This document shows positions 9,070 through 20,386 of a DNA stretch of 64,000 nt, one piece after another. The notes below the pieces were generated by a model. It saw only the letters and a list, made by a program, of their open reading frames with translations. It ran no database searches and was not told where the DNA came from. Numbering within the stretch: position 1 is the stretch's first letter; each line of letters begins with the position of its first letter. The translations under genes and the position numbers were made by a program. Where the stretch lies: positions 62,001 to 126,000 of the forward strand of contig NKIH01000005.1 in the NCBI GenBank assembly GCA_002255925.1. Direction: 5' to 3'. Source of the DNA: Burkholderiales bacterium PBB6. Lineage in GTDB: Bacteria > Pseudomonadota > Gammaproteobacteria > Burkholderiales > Burkholderiaceae_C.

Positions 9070-11751
9070 TCACGCTGGTGCATCGTGCACTGCGCTGGTG
9101 ACGGTGTGTCGAATTGGCGCAGCGGGTGCTGGCGATGGCCGCCAAAGCCGGGTCAAAGCGAGACAAAAACAGTTCAAAACCACCATCAAGGCCGCAGCGC
9201 CAGCCACCACGGGGGTCACCGGGGCCAGGTGCAGCAGGTCTCGCAGCACGGGCACGCTGAGTGCCAGCACCAGCAGGGCCACCACCGCACCGGCCATCGG
9301 CCACAGCCAGGGGTTGCCGCCGCGCAGGCTGGGCCACCAGCCGCGGTCAGGCTGGCGGTTGGCCACCACCAGCAGCCACACGCTGCTCAGCAGGGCCACC
9401 ACCACGGCGCCGCGGCTGGCGGCCTCCGGCACGCCCAGCGGCCCTTGCAGCACCGCAAAGCCGGCCAGCAGCACCAGCGCCAGCCCACTGCCCTGCAAGG
9501 CCCCGGCCCACAGGTTGCCGGACGAAAACGGCGACACGCCCGGCGCACGGGGCGGGCGCTGCATCACGCCGTCGGCCGGGGGCTCGGCCTCAAACACCAC
9601 CGAGCAGGCGGGGTCGATCAGCAACTCCAGCAGCACGATGTGCGCAGGCAGCAGCAGCGCCGGCCAGTGCATCAGCGCCGGCAGCAAGGCCAGACCGACA
9701 ATGGGCACGTGCACGGCAAAGGTGAAGCGGCTGGCCTTGTCGATGTTGTCGAAGATGCGGCGCCCCTGGCGTATGGCCGCCACGATGCGCGCGAAGCTGT
9801 CGTCCAACAGCACCAGCGCCGAGGCCTCCCGGGCCACGTCGGTGCCGCGCAGGCCCATGGCGATGCCCACATCGGCGGCCTTCAGCGCCGGGGCGTCGTT
9901 CACGCCGTCGCCCGTCATGGCCACCACCGCGCCGCCGGCCTGCAGGCAGCGCACCAGCCGCAGCTTGTGGGCGGGTTGCAGCCGCGCGCACACGTCGGTG
10001 CGCGCCATGCGGGTGGTGAGGTCGGCATCAGACAGCGTGTCGATCTGTGCGCCGGTCAGCACCTCGGGCCGGTCGGTCAGGCCCACCTGGGTCGCAATGG
10101 CGCTGGCGGTGGCGGGGTGGTCGCCCGTCAGCATGATGACGCGCACGCCGGCACCGCGGCATTCGGCCAGGGCGGCGGGCACGTCGTCGCGGGGCGGGTC
10201 AGCCAGGGCGACGAGGCCAAGCCATTGCAGGCCCAGGTCGGCCTGGCTGGCGGGCCAATCGGGTGGCGTGGATGCTGCGCCCTCCCCGGGCGGCCAGTGC
10301 CCACCCGCCACGCCAAGCACGCGCCAGCCCAGGCCGGCCATCGATGCCACTTGCGAGCGCAAGTGCACGCGCTGGGGTTCGGTCAAGCGGCACAAATCAG
10401 CCACTGCTTCCGGCGCACCCTTGCAGGCCAGCCACTGGCGCTGATCCGGCCCCTGGTGCACCTGCGTCATCGCCAGCAGGCCGGGGGCCAGCGCGTAGGC
10501 GTGCAGCGGCACGGCGGCGTTCACCCAAGCGGGCAGGCCATGCGCAGGCGCTGAGCCGCACGCACGCAAGGCCTGCTCCATCGGGTCAAACGGGCGGGGC
10601 GGCGTGGCCAGCACCGCGGCCTGCAACACCGCCACCAGGTCAGGCGGCAGCGGTGCACCGTCGGTCAGCGGCAGTGGCTCACCGGCGGCGGCCAGGGCCA
10701 CCACGGCCATCTGGTTGCGGGTCAGGGTGCCGGTCTTGTCCACGGCCAGCACGGTGATGGCGCCCAGCGCTTCGACCGCGGTGGAACGGCGGGTCAGCAC
10801 CTTCTGCCCCGCCAGCCGCCATGCACCCAAAGCGAGGAACACCGTCAGGATGACCGGGATCTCTTCCGGCAGGATGGCCATGGCCAACGCAATGCCCGAG
10901 AGCAGGCTGTCGAGCAGCGGCCGGCCGTCCCACCAGACGCCCAGCAGCACCAGCGCCGCCGACAGACCCACCGCCACCACACCCAGCTGGCGCACCAGCT
11001 TGCGCGAGGCCTGCTGCAGCTGCGAAGGTGGCTCCACCGTGGCGTTCAAGGCCCCGCCAATGCGGCCGACGGCCGTGTTGGCGGCCACCTCCGTCACGCG
11101 GGCACCGCCGTGGCCGCGCGTGACCACGGTGCTGGCAAACACCATCACGACGGGGGCGTCGGCCTTGCCGTCGGGCTGGCCGGTGGCGGGTTGCTTTTCC
11201 ACCGGCAAGGCTTCGCCGGTGAGCAGTGATTCATCCAGGCTCACGCTGCCCGAACACAGCTCGGCATCTGCAGCGACGCGGTCACCTTCCTGCAGCACCA
11301 GCCAGTCGCCCACCACCACGTCGGTGCCGGGCACGCGCACGGCCACGCCGTCACGTTGCACCAGCGCCTTGGGCGCAGACAAATCACGCAGCGCCTCCAG
11401 CGCCCGCTGGGTGCGGCCTTCCTGCACCAGCGTCAGGGCGATCACGGCCAGCACGAAAGCCAACAGGAACAGCGCCTCACCGCGGCTGCCCAGCACCAGG
11501 TAAATGCCACCAGCGGTGAGCAGCATGAGGAACATCGGCTCGGTCAGCACCTTGCGCACCACCACCCAGCGTGAAGCGGGCTGGTTGGCGGGCAGCAGGT
11601 TGGGGCCGTCACGCGACAGGCGCGAGGCGGCTTCGGCGGCGGTCAGGCCCTGGGGCGTTGCGGGGATGTTGCTGGCCTTCTCGGCCGCATCTTCGGCTGG
11701 GGGAGCGGCCGATGAGGCGGGTCGTTCGGGAAAGGGAATGGCAGCGGACAT
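9070..11751 (-). CDS. Cation-transporting P-type ATPase (P2-like)
   Basis: 893 residues with every P-type landmark: a cation-ATPase N-terminal domain (AAEAASRLSRDGPNLLP), actuator motif SLDESLLTGEALPVEK, a membrane motif with PEEIP where P2A pumps have PEG(L/I)P, the phosphorylation loop DKTGTLT (Asp near 338), MLTGDHPATA, and the hinge MTGDGVNDAPALKAADVGIAMG. About four C-terminal helices follow, as in Ca/Mg/H pumps rather than heavy-metal pumps, and there is no N-terminal CXXC metal-binding domain. Ion specificity is uncertain. It is divergent from the FabG-like gene. Confidence 0.92.
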   Translation of the reverse strand: MSAAIPFPERPASSAAPPAEDAAEKASNIPATPQGLTAAEAASRLSRDGPNLLPANQPASRWVVVRKVLTEPMFLMLLTAGGIYLVLGSRGEALFLLAFVLAVIALTLVQEGRTQRALEALRDLSAPKALVQRDGVAVRVPGTDVVVGDWLVLQEGDRVAADAELCSGSVSLDESLLTGEALPVEKQPATGQPDGKADAPVVMVFASTVVTRGHGGARVTEVAANTAVGRIGGALNATVEPPSQLQQASRKLVRQLGVVAVGLSAALVLLGVWWDGRPLLDSLLSGIALAMAILPEEIPVILTVFLALGAWRLAGQKVLTRRSTAVEALGAITVLAVDKTGTLTRNQMAVVALAAAGEPLPLTDGAPLPPDLVAVLQAAVLATPPRPFDPMEQALRACGSAPAHGLPAWVNAAVPLHAYALAPGLLAMTQVHQGPDQRQWLACKGAPEAVADLCRLTEPQRVHLRSQVASMAGLGWRVLGVAGGHWPPGEGAASTPPDWPASQADLGLQWLGLVALADPPRDDVPAALAECRGAGVRVIMLTGDHPATASAIATQVGLTDRPEVLTGAQIDTLSDADLTTRMARTDVCARLQPAHKLRLVRCLQAGGAVVAMTGDGVNDAPALKAADVGIAMGLRGTDVAREASALVLLDDSFARIVAAIRQGRRIFDNIDKASRFTFAVHVPIVGLALLPALMHWPALLLPAHIVLLELLIDPACSVVFEAEPPADGVMQRPPRAPGVSPFSSGNLWAGALQGSGLALVLLAGFAVLQGPLGVPEAASRGAVVVALLSSVWLLVVANRQPDRGWWPSLRGGNPWLWPMAGAVVALLVLALSVPVLRDLLHLAPVTPVVAGAAALMVVLNCFCLALTRLWRPSPAPAAPIRHTVTSAVHDAPA

Positions 11752-11870
11752 GAGGCGAACTCCGGACAGCCGCGCAGCACCAACATGGCACCCACCCTGC
11801 CCGTGCAGCCTGAGGGCACCTGCCCGTGTTGTCGGTGCGGCGCAAGACGAAGGGCAGCGGGTTGGCCCGA

Positions 11871-11899
11871 TTGCCGCCAGACGGGCTGGGCGGTACAGT
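11871..11899 (+). promoter_or_regulatory. Sigma-70-type promoter for the FabG-like/TetR operon
   Basis: A -35 TTGCCG and a -10 TACAGT are separated by exactly 17 bases, 32 bases ahead of the reductase ATG. The sequence after the -10 is AT-rich, unlike its surroundings. The TetR regulator of this operon would be expected to bind here. Confidence 0.5.
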
Positions 11900-11930
11900 C
11901 ATAAACAACAACGTACACAATTACCCACCC

Positions 11931-13277
11931 ATGACCGACACCCTGCTGCAACTTGCCAACCACCCCTTCAGCGCCCCCTTGGTGCGCGCGCTGGGCCTGC
12001 CCCAGCCGAAGGTGCTGCGCCGCAGCCAGGGCGCATTCCTGCCGAAGGAGTTGGCCGGCCGAGCCACGCTGCTATTGGCTGCCCCGGGTGGTTTGGCCGA
12101 GGCAGCTTGCCGCGCCGCCCTGGCTGACTTGGGCGCTCAAGCCGCCACCACCGGCCCCCTGCACGCCTTGGTGATCGACCTGACCGGCCTGGCCAGCGTG
12201 GACGACCTGAACTACCTGCACGGCACGGCGCGCGCAGCCATCGGCCAAATGGCGGCTGGCGCCCGCGTGCTGCTGCTGGCCAGCGCCGATGCGCCGGGTG
12301 TGGAAGCCGCTGCCGGCGCCCGCGCAGTGGAAGGCTTCACCCGTGCGCTGGCCAAGGAAGTGGGCCGGCGCGGTGCCACGGCCAACCTGCTGTACCTGCC
12401 GGCCGAGGTGGCGAGCAGCGCTGCCAATCTGACGGGTGCGCTGGCGTTTTTCTGCAGTGACCGATCGGCGTATGTGTCGGGCCAGGCACTGCGCTTGCAG
12501 CCCGGCCGCGGCCTGGCATCGCCCGTGCAGCCCGGTGGTGCGTTTGCGGGCAAGACGGCCGTGGTGACCGGCGCGGCGGGTGGCATTGGGGCGGCCACGG
12601 CGCGGCGCCTGGCCGCCGACGGCGCGCACGTGCTGTGCGTGGATGTGCCGCAAGCCCAGGCGGCACTGAGCAGCCTGGCTGCAGAGTTGAATGGCCAGGC
12701 GCTGGCACTCGACATCACCGCCGCCGACGCCGGCGCACAGCTGGTGGCTGCCACCACCACAGCGGCCACCTCCGGGATCGACATCCTGATCCACAACGCC
12801 GGCATCACCCGTGACCGCACGCTGCAGCGCATGAGCGACGCCGAATGGCACAGCGTGATGAACGTGAACCTGCGCGCCGTGATCAACATCGACCGCGCAC
12901 TTGACGCCGCTGGCGCCCTGAACGCCAACGCCCGCGAGGTGTGCCTGGCCTCCATCAGCGGCATTGCCGGCAATGCGGGCCAAACCAACTACAGCGCGTC
13001 CAAGGCGGCGCTGATCGGCTATGTGCAGGCCCGCTCGGTGGCCTTGCAGGCCCGAGGCATCACCGTGAATGCGGTGGCGCCGGGCTTCATCGAAACCGCG
13101 ATGACCGGCCGCATGCCGATGATGATCCGCGAAGCGGGCCGGCGCCTGAATGCGCTGTCGCAAGGCGGGCAGCCGGGTGACGTGGCCGAGGCGATCGCCT
13201 TCCTGGCACGCGGCGATGCCAGCGGTGTCTCGGGCCAGACCTTGCGGGTGTGCGGCCAGTCGCTGCTGGGGGCCTGA
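11931..13277 (+). CDS. Long 3-oxoacyl-ACP reductase (FabG4-like, two Rossmann domains)
   Basis: 448 residues, starting at the ATG of MTDTLLQLANHPFS. The C-terminal half (about 205-448) is a complete short-chain reductase: cofactor loop TGAAGGIGAA, NAGITRD, catalytic Ser in SISGIAGNAG, and YSASK with Tyr and Lys. The N-terminal half (about 30-200) is a degenerate Rossmann-like domain without these motifs. This length and order match the high-molecular-weight FabG4 class, NADH-dependent reductases of 3-oxoacyl-CoA/ACP. The gene is followed after one base by a TetR regulator, a conserved pairing in proteobacteria that suggests fatty-acid-linked regulation. Confidence 0.9.
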   Translation: MTDTLLQLANHPFSAPLVRALGLPQPKVLRRSQGAFLPKELAGRATLLLAAPGGLAEAACRAALADLGAQAATTGPLHALVIDLTGLASVDDLNYLHGTARAAIGQMAAGARVLLLASADAPGVEAAAGARAVEGFTRALAKEVGRRGATANLLYLPAEVASSAANLTGALAFFCSDRSAYVSGQALRLQPGRGLASPVQPGGAFAGKTAVVTGAAGGIGAATARRLAADGAHVLCVDVPQAQAALSSLAAELNGQALALDITAADAGAQLVAATTTAATSGIDILIHNAGITRDRTLQRMSDAEWHSVMNVNLRAVINIDRALDAAGALNANAREVCLASISGIAGNAGQTNYSASKAALIGYVQARSVALQARGITVNAVAPGFIETAMTGRMPMMIREAGRRLNALSQGGQPGDVAEAIAFLARGDASGVSGQTLRVCGQSLLGA

Positions 13278-13278
13278 G

Positions 13279-13941
13279 GTGACGCCGCGCCCGTTGCCGC
13301 GTGGCCAGCACGGCCTGCCCGCCGAGGTGGTGGTGGTGTCGCAGCGCAACCGCATCATTGAAGGCACCGCGCGTGCGGTGGCCCAGCACGGCTACGCCCA
13401 CACCACGGTGGCGCACATCATTGCGCTGGCTGGGGTGTCGCGCACCACGTTCTACCAACTGTTCAAGGACAAGGAAGCCTGCTTCCTGTGGTGCTTCGAC
13501 GCGCTGGCAGAAGCCCACTTCCACACCGTGGCCGCCGCGCTGGCCGAACCCGCGCCCCACCCCACCCGCCTGCTGGCCGCCCTGCACGCCTACATGGCGC
13601 GGGTAGACGCCGATGCCGGCCTGGCCAGCGCCTTCATCGGCGAAGCCGAAGGCGCCACGCCGGCCATCCGCAGCGCGTACTCAAGCGCACGCCAGCGGCT
13701 GGAAGACGCCCTCGCCCAGTGGCTGAAAGACGTGCGCCACGCCCACCCCGAACTGCCCGACACCGGCCCCACCACCATCGAGCTGGTGAACACCGCCATC
13801 GGCGGGCTGGTGGTGGCCCGGGCGCGCAGCGGTGAGCCCCTGCTGCCGCTGGTGCCCGAGATGGCTGCGTTCGTGTTTGGTGCCATCGGCGCATGGCGCT
13901 GGGCTGAACACGCCCGGGCAATGGATGCCCCAGCCGATTGA
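13279..13941 (+). CDS. TetR/AcrR-family transcriptional regulator
   Basis: 220 residues from a GTG start one base after the reductase stop, indicating translational coupling. The helix-turn-helix lies at about residues 40-65 (TTVAHIIALAGVSRTTFYQLF), and the helical ligand-binding domain fills the rest. It probably represses the reductase operon, responding to an acyl ligand; the ligand is inference. Confidence 0.88.
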   Translation: MTPRPLPRGQHGLPAEVVVVSQRNRIIEGTARAVAQHGYAHTTVAHIIALAGVSRTTFYQLFKDKEACFLWCFDALAEAHFHTVAAALAEPAPHPTRLLAALHAYMARVDADAGLASAFIGEAEGATPAIRSAYSSARQRLEDALAQWLKDVRHAHPELPDTGPTTIELVNTAIGGLVVARARSGEPLLPLVPEMAAFVFGAIGAWRWAEHARAMDAPAD

Positions 13942-13958
13942 CCGCGCCTATCGGCTGA

Positions 13959-16241
<2,283 letters not shown>

Positions 16242-16247
16242 GTAAAG

Positions 16248-16285
16248 CCTGTGCCCCCCATACCTGTGGGGGGCGCAGGTTCCTT
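16248..16285 (+). terminator. katG terminator 1
   Basis: A 13-bp GC-rich stem (CCTGTGCCCCCCA with TGGGGGGCGCAGG, one G-U pair) and a short loop lie six bases after the katG stop, followed by a T-rich stretch (TTCCTTTCT). Confidence 0.8.
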
Positions 16286-16335
16286 TCTCGCGCTTTCTCG
16301 CGTTTTCCTGCGCTGAAAACCTAAACTCAATCGGA

Positions 16336-16368
16336 CTGCGCCGGGGCCTTGCTCCGGCGCAGTTTTTT
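16336..16368 (+). terminator. Second intrinsic terminator before the HAF-repeat gene
   Basis: CTGCGCCGG pairs perfectly with CCGGCGCAG and is followed immediately by six Ts: a textbook Rho-independent terminator. It insulates katG from the next gene or ends a short transcript from the 50-base gap after the first terminator. Confidence 0.88.
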
Positions 16369-16425
16369 GCGTTGTGCGCCTGCATGACGATCGGCTTCTT
16401 TGGCCCCACCCTCTGCACCCCCGCC

Positions 16426-17490
16426 ATGACCCAACCTGCCCCCCTTCGCCGCCCCGCCACCTTGCTGGCCTTGATCCTCAGCGGCCTGATGGCGGCGGCA
16501 GCACACGCGGCCCCCACCTACGTGGCGACGTTGCTGGACACGCCGGCCGCAGACAACTGCTACCTGAATGATGTGAACGAGAAGGGCCAGGTGGTGGGGG
16601 CGTGCATCTCGGCAGAGACCGGTGGCTACACGGCTTATGCGACGACCGCCAAGGGCAAGCGCACCAACGCGGTGGGCTTGCTCACTGGCACACAGAGCTG
16701 GACCAACGGCATCAACGACGCAGGCGTGATGGTGGGCGACGCCACCATCGAGGGCGACGCCATCAGTCACGGCTGGATCAAAACGCCGGACGGCGCGATG
16801 ATCGACCTGGGCACTTTGGGTGGTGACAACAGCATCGCGGTGGACATCAACAACAAGGGCCTGATCGTTGGCTTCTCGCAGGTGGATGCCAGCAGTGTGT
16901 TTGCCGGCTTCGTGATCCAGCCCGGCACGACGGCGCTGGTGCGCATCAAGTCACTGGGCGGCAGCTTTACACGGCTGACCACGTCCAACCTCAAGGGCGT
17001 GGTGATTGGATCGTCCCAACTGCCGGGCGACCTCGAAACCCGCGCGTTCTATAGCCGCCCTCCGTACAACAAGCCCGTGATGCTGGACAGTCTGGGTGGC
17101 CCCAACAGCGCGGCCCAGGCCATCAATGACCAAGGCACCATCGTCGGCTCCACGCAGGTGGCGGTCAGCAAGCTGCGCCGCGCCTACAAGGCCCAGGTGG
17201 GCTCCAACGCCATCACCGAATTGCCCACCCCGGCCGGCCGCCCTGCCACCGCCACCGGCATCAACAACCAAGGGGTGATCGTGGGCACCTACCAAGACCC
17301 CAGCACCAGCACCAACATCGCCTTCAGCTGCGCCGGTGAGTGCACCACATTCACCAACCTGAACACCGTGACCACCGGCCTGGCGCCCGGCGTGGTGCTG
17401 ACCAACGCCCAGCGCGTGAACGACAAGGGCATGATCACGGCGGTGGGATCTGACAGCCGCCTGTACCTGCTGCTGCCTCAGGCGCAGTGA
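16426..17490 (+). CDS. Secreted HAF-repeat protein
   Basis: 354 residues, started at the ATG of MTQPAPLRRPA because it gives a clean signal peptide ending AHA-A (residue 28). The mature part contains about six repeats of the HAF type, with pattern LGTLGG-S-A--IN--G-IVG; the clearest are around GTLGGDNSIAVDINNKGLIVG-like and SLGGPNSAAQAINDQGTIVG-like segments. Such repeats form beta-propeller-like extracellular domains of unknown function. The final repeat carries an isolated Cys pair in FSCAGECTTF. There is no C-terminal anchor. Confidence 0.85.
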   Translation: MTQPAPLRRPATLLALILSGLMAAAAHAAPTYVATLLDTPAADNCYLNDVNEKGQVVGACISAETGGYTAYATTAKGKRTNAVGLLTGTQSWTNGINDAGVMVGDATIEGDAISHGWIKTPDGAMIDLGTLGGDNSIAVDINNKGLIVGFSQVDASSVFAGFVIQPGTTALVRIKSLGGSFTRLTTSNLKGVVIGSSQLPGDLETRAFYSRPPYNKPVMLDSLGGPNSAAQAINDQGTIVGSTQVAVSKLRRAYKAQVGSNAITELPTPAGRPATATGINNQGVIVGTYQDPSTSTNIAFSCAGECTTFTNLNTVTTGLAPGVVLTNAQRVNDKGMITAVGSDSRLYLLLPQAQ

Positions 17491-17508
17491 GCCAGCACGC
17501 TTGAACGC

Positions 17509-18255
17509 TCAGCCAGCCATCAGCGCCTGCAGGCGCTGGTGCGCCTCATCCTGCGGGTCAGCCGACACGCTCTGGCGGGCCCGCAGGTACCGGTGGCTGA
17601 AGACATCGAGGTAGGCCTCCAGCGTTTGCGCGGCGTGCTCGTCGCCGGCCATGGCCAGGCACAGCGCCGCCACTTCCGACGTGCAGAAGTGATGCTCGTG
17701 GATGGAGCGCCGCAGCCGGTAGCGTGAGAGCTGCCCGGGGTTCAGGCTGAGCACCGGCAGCGCCGCCAGGTAAGAGCTCTTGCGGAACATCTTGCGCGCC
17801 TCTGACCACGTGCCGTCCAGCAGCACGAACAGCGGCCGGCGCGACGGGCTCAGCGGCTGAGCCAGCTCCAGCGATTCATGCACTCTGCCTGGCTCGGCAA
17901 ACTCGCCCGGGAACACCACCCAGGGCTGCCATTGCGGATCGGCCAGCAGCGCCAGCAATTCAGGCGCCACCTGCAGCCGCGACCAGGAAAACGCAAACGT
18001 CTCAGGCACCACATCGGCCACCAGCCAGCCGGTGTTGCTGGGCTTGAGCGCTTCGAACTCGGCCATCAACAGGCAGATGCCGGCCCGCGTGGGCACCACC
18101 GGCCGCAGGCTGCACATGCAGTGGCTGGGCGCCAGCCGGCAATTCACGCAGCGTGGCTTGCGCGGCTCGCCGCGGTCCAGGCGCGGGCGGGTGCTGCTGT
18201 TGGCCAGGCTGCTGCTGCGCAGGCGGGCCACGGCGTGGGGTGAATGAAGAACCAT
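17509..18255 (-). CDS. DTW-domain protein (tRNA-uridine aminocarboxypropyltransferase family)
   Basis: 248 residues from the ATG at 18255; a GTG seven codons upstream is possible. The N-terminal zinc-binding cysteines are in RCVNCRLAPSHCMC. The family signature follows: the DTW-like motif LDGTWSEARKM and the C-terminal TSEVAAL helix. DTW proteins such as E. coli TapT (YfiP) place the acp3U modification on uridine 47 of tRNAs using S-adenosylmethionine. It is monocistronic, between the HAF protein (convergent) and leuD. Confidence 0.88.
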   Translation of the reverse strand: MVLHSPHAVARLRSSSLANSSTRPRLDRGEPRKPRCVNCRLAPSHCMCSLRPVVPTRAGICLLMAEFEALKPSNTGWLVADVVPETFAFSWSRLQVAPELLALLADPQWQPWVVFPGEFAEPGRVHESLELAQPLSPSRRPLFVLLDGTWSEARKMFRKSSYLAALPVLSLNPGQLSRYRLRRSIHEHHFCTSEVAALCLAMAGDEHAAQTLEAYLDVFSHRYLRARQSVSADPQDEAHQRLQALMAG

Positions 18256-18303
18256 GCCCGGCAGTCTACGTGCCACCGCTTTACCGGGCTCTAATCCCCG
18301 CTG

Positions 18304-18960
18304 TCAGCCCACCCGCGCGTGCGCCGTTGCCGCCACGTCTTTCAACCACGGCTGGCGGACCCAGTGCGCCTGCGCGAATGACTCAATCCGGGCCTGGTAG
18401 GTGAGCGACAGGCCGATGCTGTCGAGGCCTTCGAGGAACATGCGGCGGTGGCGCGGCATCAACTCGAAATGCGCGTTCACCTGCCGGCTGCGCAGGGTTT
18501 GCGCGCTGACGTCGATCGACACGGGCGCGCCTTGCGGGTCATCGGCATCATCCATCAACCGGGCAATGTCTTCCGGTGTGAGCGTGACCAGCAGCAGCCG
18601 GTTGTTCATCGCGTTCGAGTAGAAGATTTCGCCGTAGCTGGAGGCCACCACTGCCTGGATGCCGAACTGCTGCAAGCCCCAGACCGCGTGTTCGCGACTG
18701 GAGCCGCAACCGAAGTTCGAGCCGCCGATCAGGATGTTGGTGCCGGCATAGGCCGCCTGGTTCAGCACGCATGCCGGCCGCGGTTGGCCTTGAGCATCAA
18801 AGCGCAGGTCATGCAGCAAGCCGTCTTTCAGGCCAGCCTTGTCGATGCCGCGCAGGAACTGCTTGGGCATGATCTGGTCGGTATCGAGGTTCTCGATGCG
18901 CAGGGCGGCGGCACGGCCCTCGATGCGGGCTGAGGTGGGGGCTGTGTTGGCGGCACTCAT
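18304..18960 (-). CDS. leuD: 3-isopropylmalate dehydratase small subunit (LeuD)
   Basis: 218 residues. The aconitase swivel domain carries DTDQIMPKQFLRGI, the conserved NFGCGSSREHAVWGL loop and the C-terminal LDSIGLSLTY. It partners LeuC to isomerise 2- to 3-isopropylmalate in leucine synthesis. The start overlaps the leuC stop by four bases. leuB is not beside it, and the pair sits in an operon with a dehalogenase-type hydrolase. It may therefore be a second, catabolic copy acting on another hydroxy-diacid. Confidence 0.9.
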   Translation of the reverse strand: MSAANTAPTSARIEGRAAALRIENLDTDQIMPKQFLRGIDKAGLKDGLLHDLRFDAQGQPRPACVLNQAAYAGTNILIGGSNFGCGSSREHAVWGLQQFGIQAVVASSYGEIFYSNAMNNRLLLVTLTPEDIARLMDDADDPQGAPVSIDVSAQTLRSRQVNAHFELMPRHRRMFLEGLDSIGLSLTYQARIESFAQAHWVRQPWLKDVAATAHARVG

Positions 18961-20372
18961 GCCAGGGTCTCCAGTTGGCGGGCGTCGGTGATGCGGCCGG
19001 TCACGGCGGCGGCAGCAGCCATCGCCGGGCTCATCAGGTGGGTGATGGCGCCGCGGCCTTGTCGCCCTTCAAAGTTGCGGTTGGTGGTGGACGCGCAGCG
19101 CACGCCGTCGGCCAGCACATCGTCATTCATCGCCAGGCACATCGAGCACCCCGGCTTGCGCCACTCGAAGCCGGCGTTGATGAACACGCGGTCCAGGCCT
19201 TCGGCCTCGGCTGCGGCCTTCACCGCGCCAGAGCCGGGCACCACCATCGCCCGCACGCCGGGCGCCACCTGCCGGCCGCGCACCACCGCAGCGGCGGCGC
19301 GCAAGTCTTCCATGCGGCCATTGGTGCACGAGCCGATGAACACATGCTGGACGGGCGTGCATTCAATGGCGGCGTCTTCAGGCAGCCCGGTGTAGTGCAT
19401 CGCGCGCTGGGCGCTGCTGCGCACGGGGCCCTCGGGCAAATCAGCCAAGCGCGGCACGCGGCCATCAATGGGCAGCACCTGGTCGGGGCTGGTGCCCCAG
19501 GTCACGTGCGGGGCGATGCTGGCGGCGTCAAACACGTGCGTCACGTCAAAGGCGGCGCCGTCGTCGGTGCGCAGTGTTTGCCACTCGGCCAGTGCGGCGC
19601 TCAGGTGCTCGGCGCCAATGTCAGGGGCGTGGGCCAGCACGTAGTCGATGGCGGTTTGATCGGGGGCGATGAGTGCGCCGCGGGAGCCGGCTTCCACCGT
19701 CATGTTGCATAGCGTGAAGCGCGCTTCGATGGACATGGCACTGATGGCCGTGCCGCTGAACTCGACCACGAAGCCGCGGGCCCCTTGCGCGCCGATGCGG
19801 CCGATGATGGCCAGCACCAGGTCTTTGGCGGTGACGCCGGTGGGCAGCAGGCCATCCACGCGGATGTGCATGTCGCGCGCCGGGCGGTAGGCCAGCGTCT
19901 GCGTGGCCAGCACATGCTCGACCTCGGTGGTGCCAATGCCAAAGCCCAGCGCGCCGAGGGCGCCGTAGGTGGTGGTGTGGCTGTCACCGCAGATCACCAC
20001 CATGCCCGGGCGGATCATGCCCAGCTCAGGCGCCACCACATGCTCGATGCCTTGCAGCGGGTGGTTGGTGTCGAACAGCGGAATGCCGAAGTGCTCGCAG
20101 TTCTTCTTCAGGTTGGTGGCCTGCAGCGCCGAGGGCGCATCGGCAATCACGCGGATGGCCGTGGGGTGCGTGGGAATGATGTGGCTCACCACCGCCACGT
20201 TCTGGCCAGGCATGGCCACGGTGCGGCCCTGCTCATACAGCCCGGCAAAGGCCTGGGGGCTGGTGTATTCGTTCATCAGGTGCAGGTCGCAGAACAGCAG
20301 CACGTTGTGCTCGTCCAGCTGCGCCACGGTGTGCGCGTCCACCAGCTTGCGGTACAGGGTGCGGGGGGTCAT
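18957..20372 (-). CDS. leuC: 3-isopropylmalate dehydratase large subunit (LeuC)
   Basis: 471 residues, started at the ATG of MTPRTLYRKLVDAHTV, which aligns with the usual LeuC N-terminus; a TTG six codons upstream overlaps the hydrolase stop. The three 4Fe-4S cysteines are in FIGSCTNG (near 349) and CSMC (near 409 and 412). The substrate loop GDSHTTTYGALGALGFGIG is intact. It is coupled to leuD by overlap and preceded by the fluoroacetate-dehalogenase-like gene only 14 bases upstream. Genomic context rather than sequence raises doubt about whether its substrate is isopropylmalate. Confidence 0.92.
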   Translation of the reverse strand: MTPRTLYRKLVDAHTVAQLDEHNVLLFCDLHLMNEYTSPQAFAGLYEQGRTVAMPGQNVAVVSHIIPTHPTAIRVIADAPSALQATNLKKNCEHFGIPLFDTNHPLQGIEHVVAPELGMIRPGMVVICGDSHTTTYGALGALGFGIGTTEVEHVLATQTLAYRPARDMHIRVDGLLPTGVTAKDLVLAIIGRIGAQGARGFVVEFSGTAISAMSIEARFTLCNMTVEAGSRGALIAPDQTAIDYVLAHAPDIGAEHLSAALAEWQTLRTDDGAAFDVTHVFDAASIAPHVTWGTSPDQVLPIDGRVPRLADLPEGPVRSSAQRAMHYTGLPEDAAIECTPVQHVFIGSCTNGRMEDLRAAAAVVRGRQVAPGVRAMVVPGSGAVKAAAEAEGLDRVFINAGFEWRKPGCSMCLAMNDDVLADGVRCASTTNRNFEGRQGRGAITHLMSPAMAAAAAVTGRITDARQLETLA

Positions 20373-20386
20373 GGTTGAAGCGTCGT

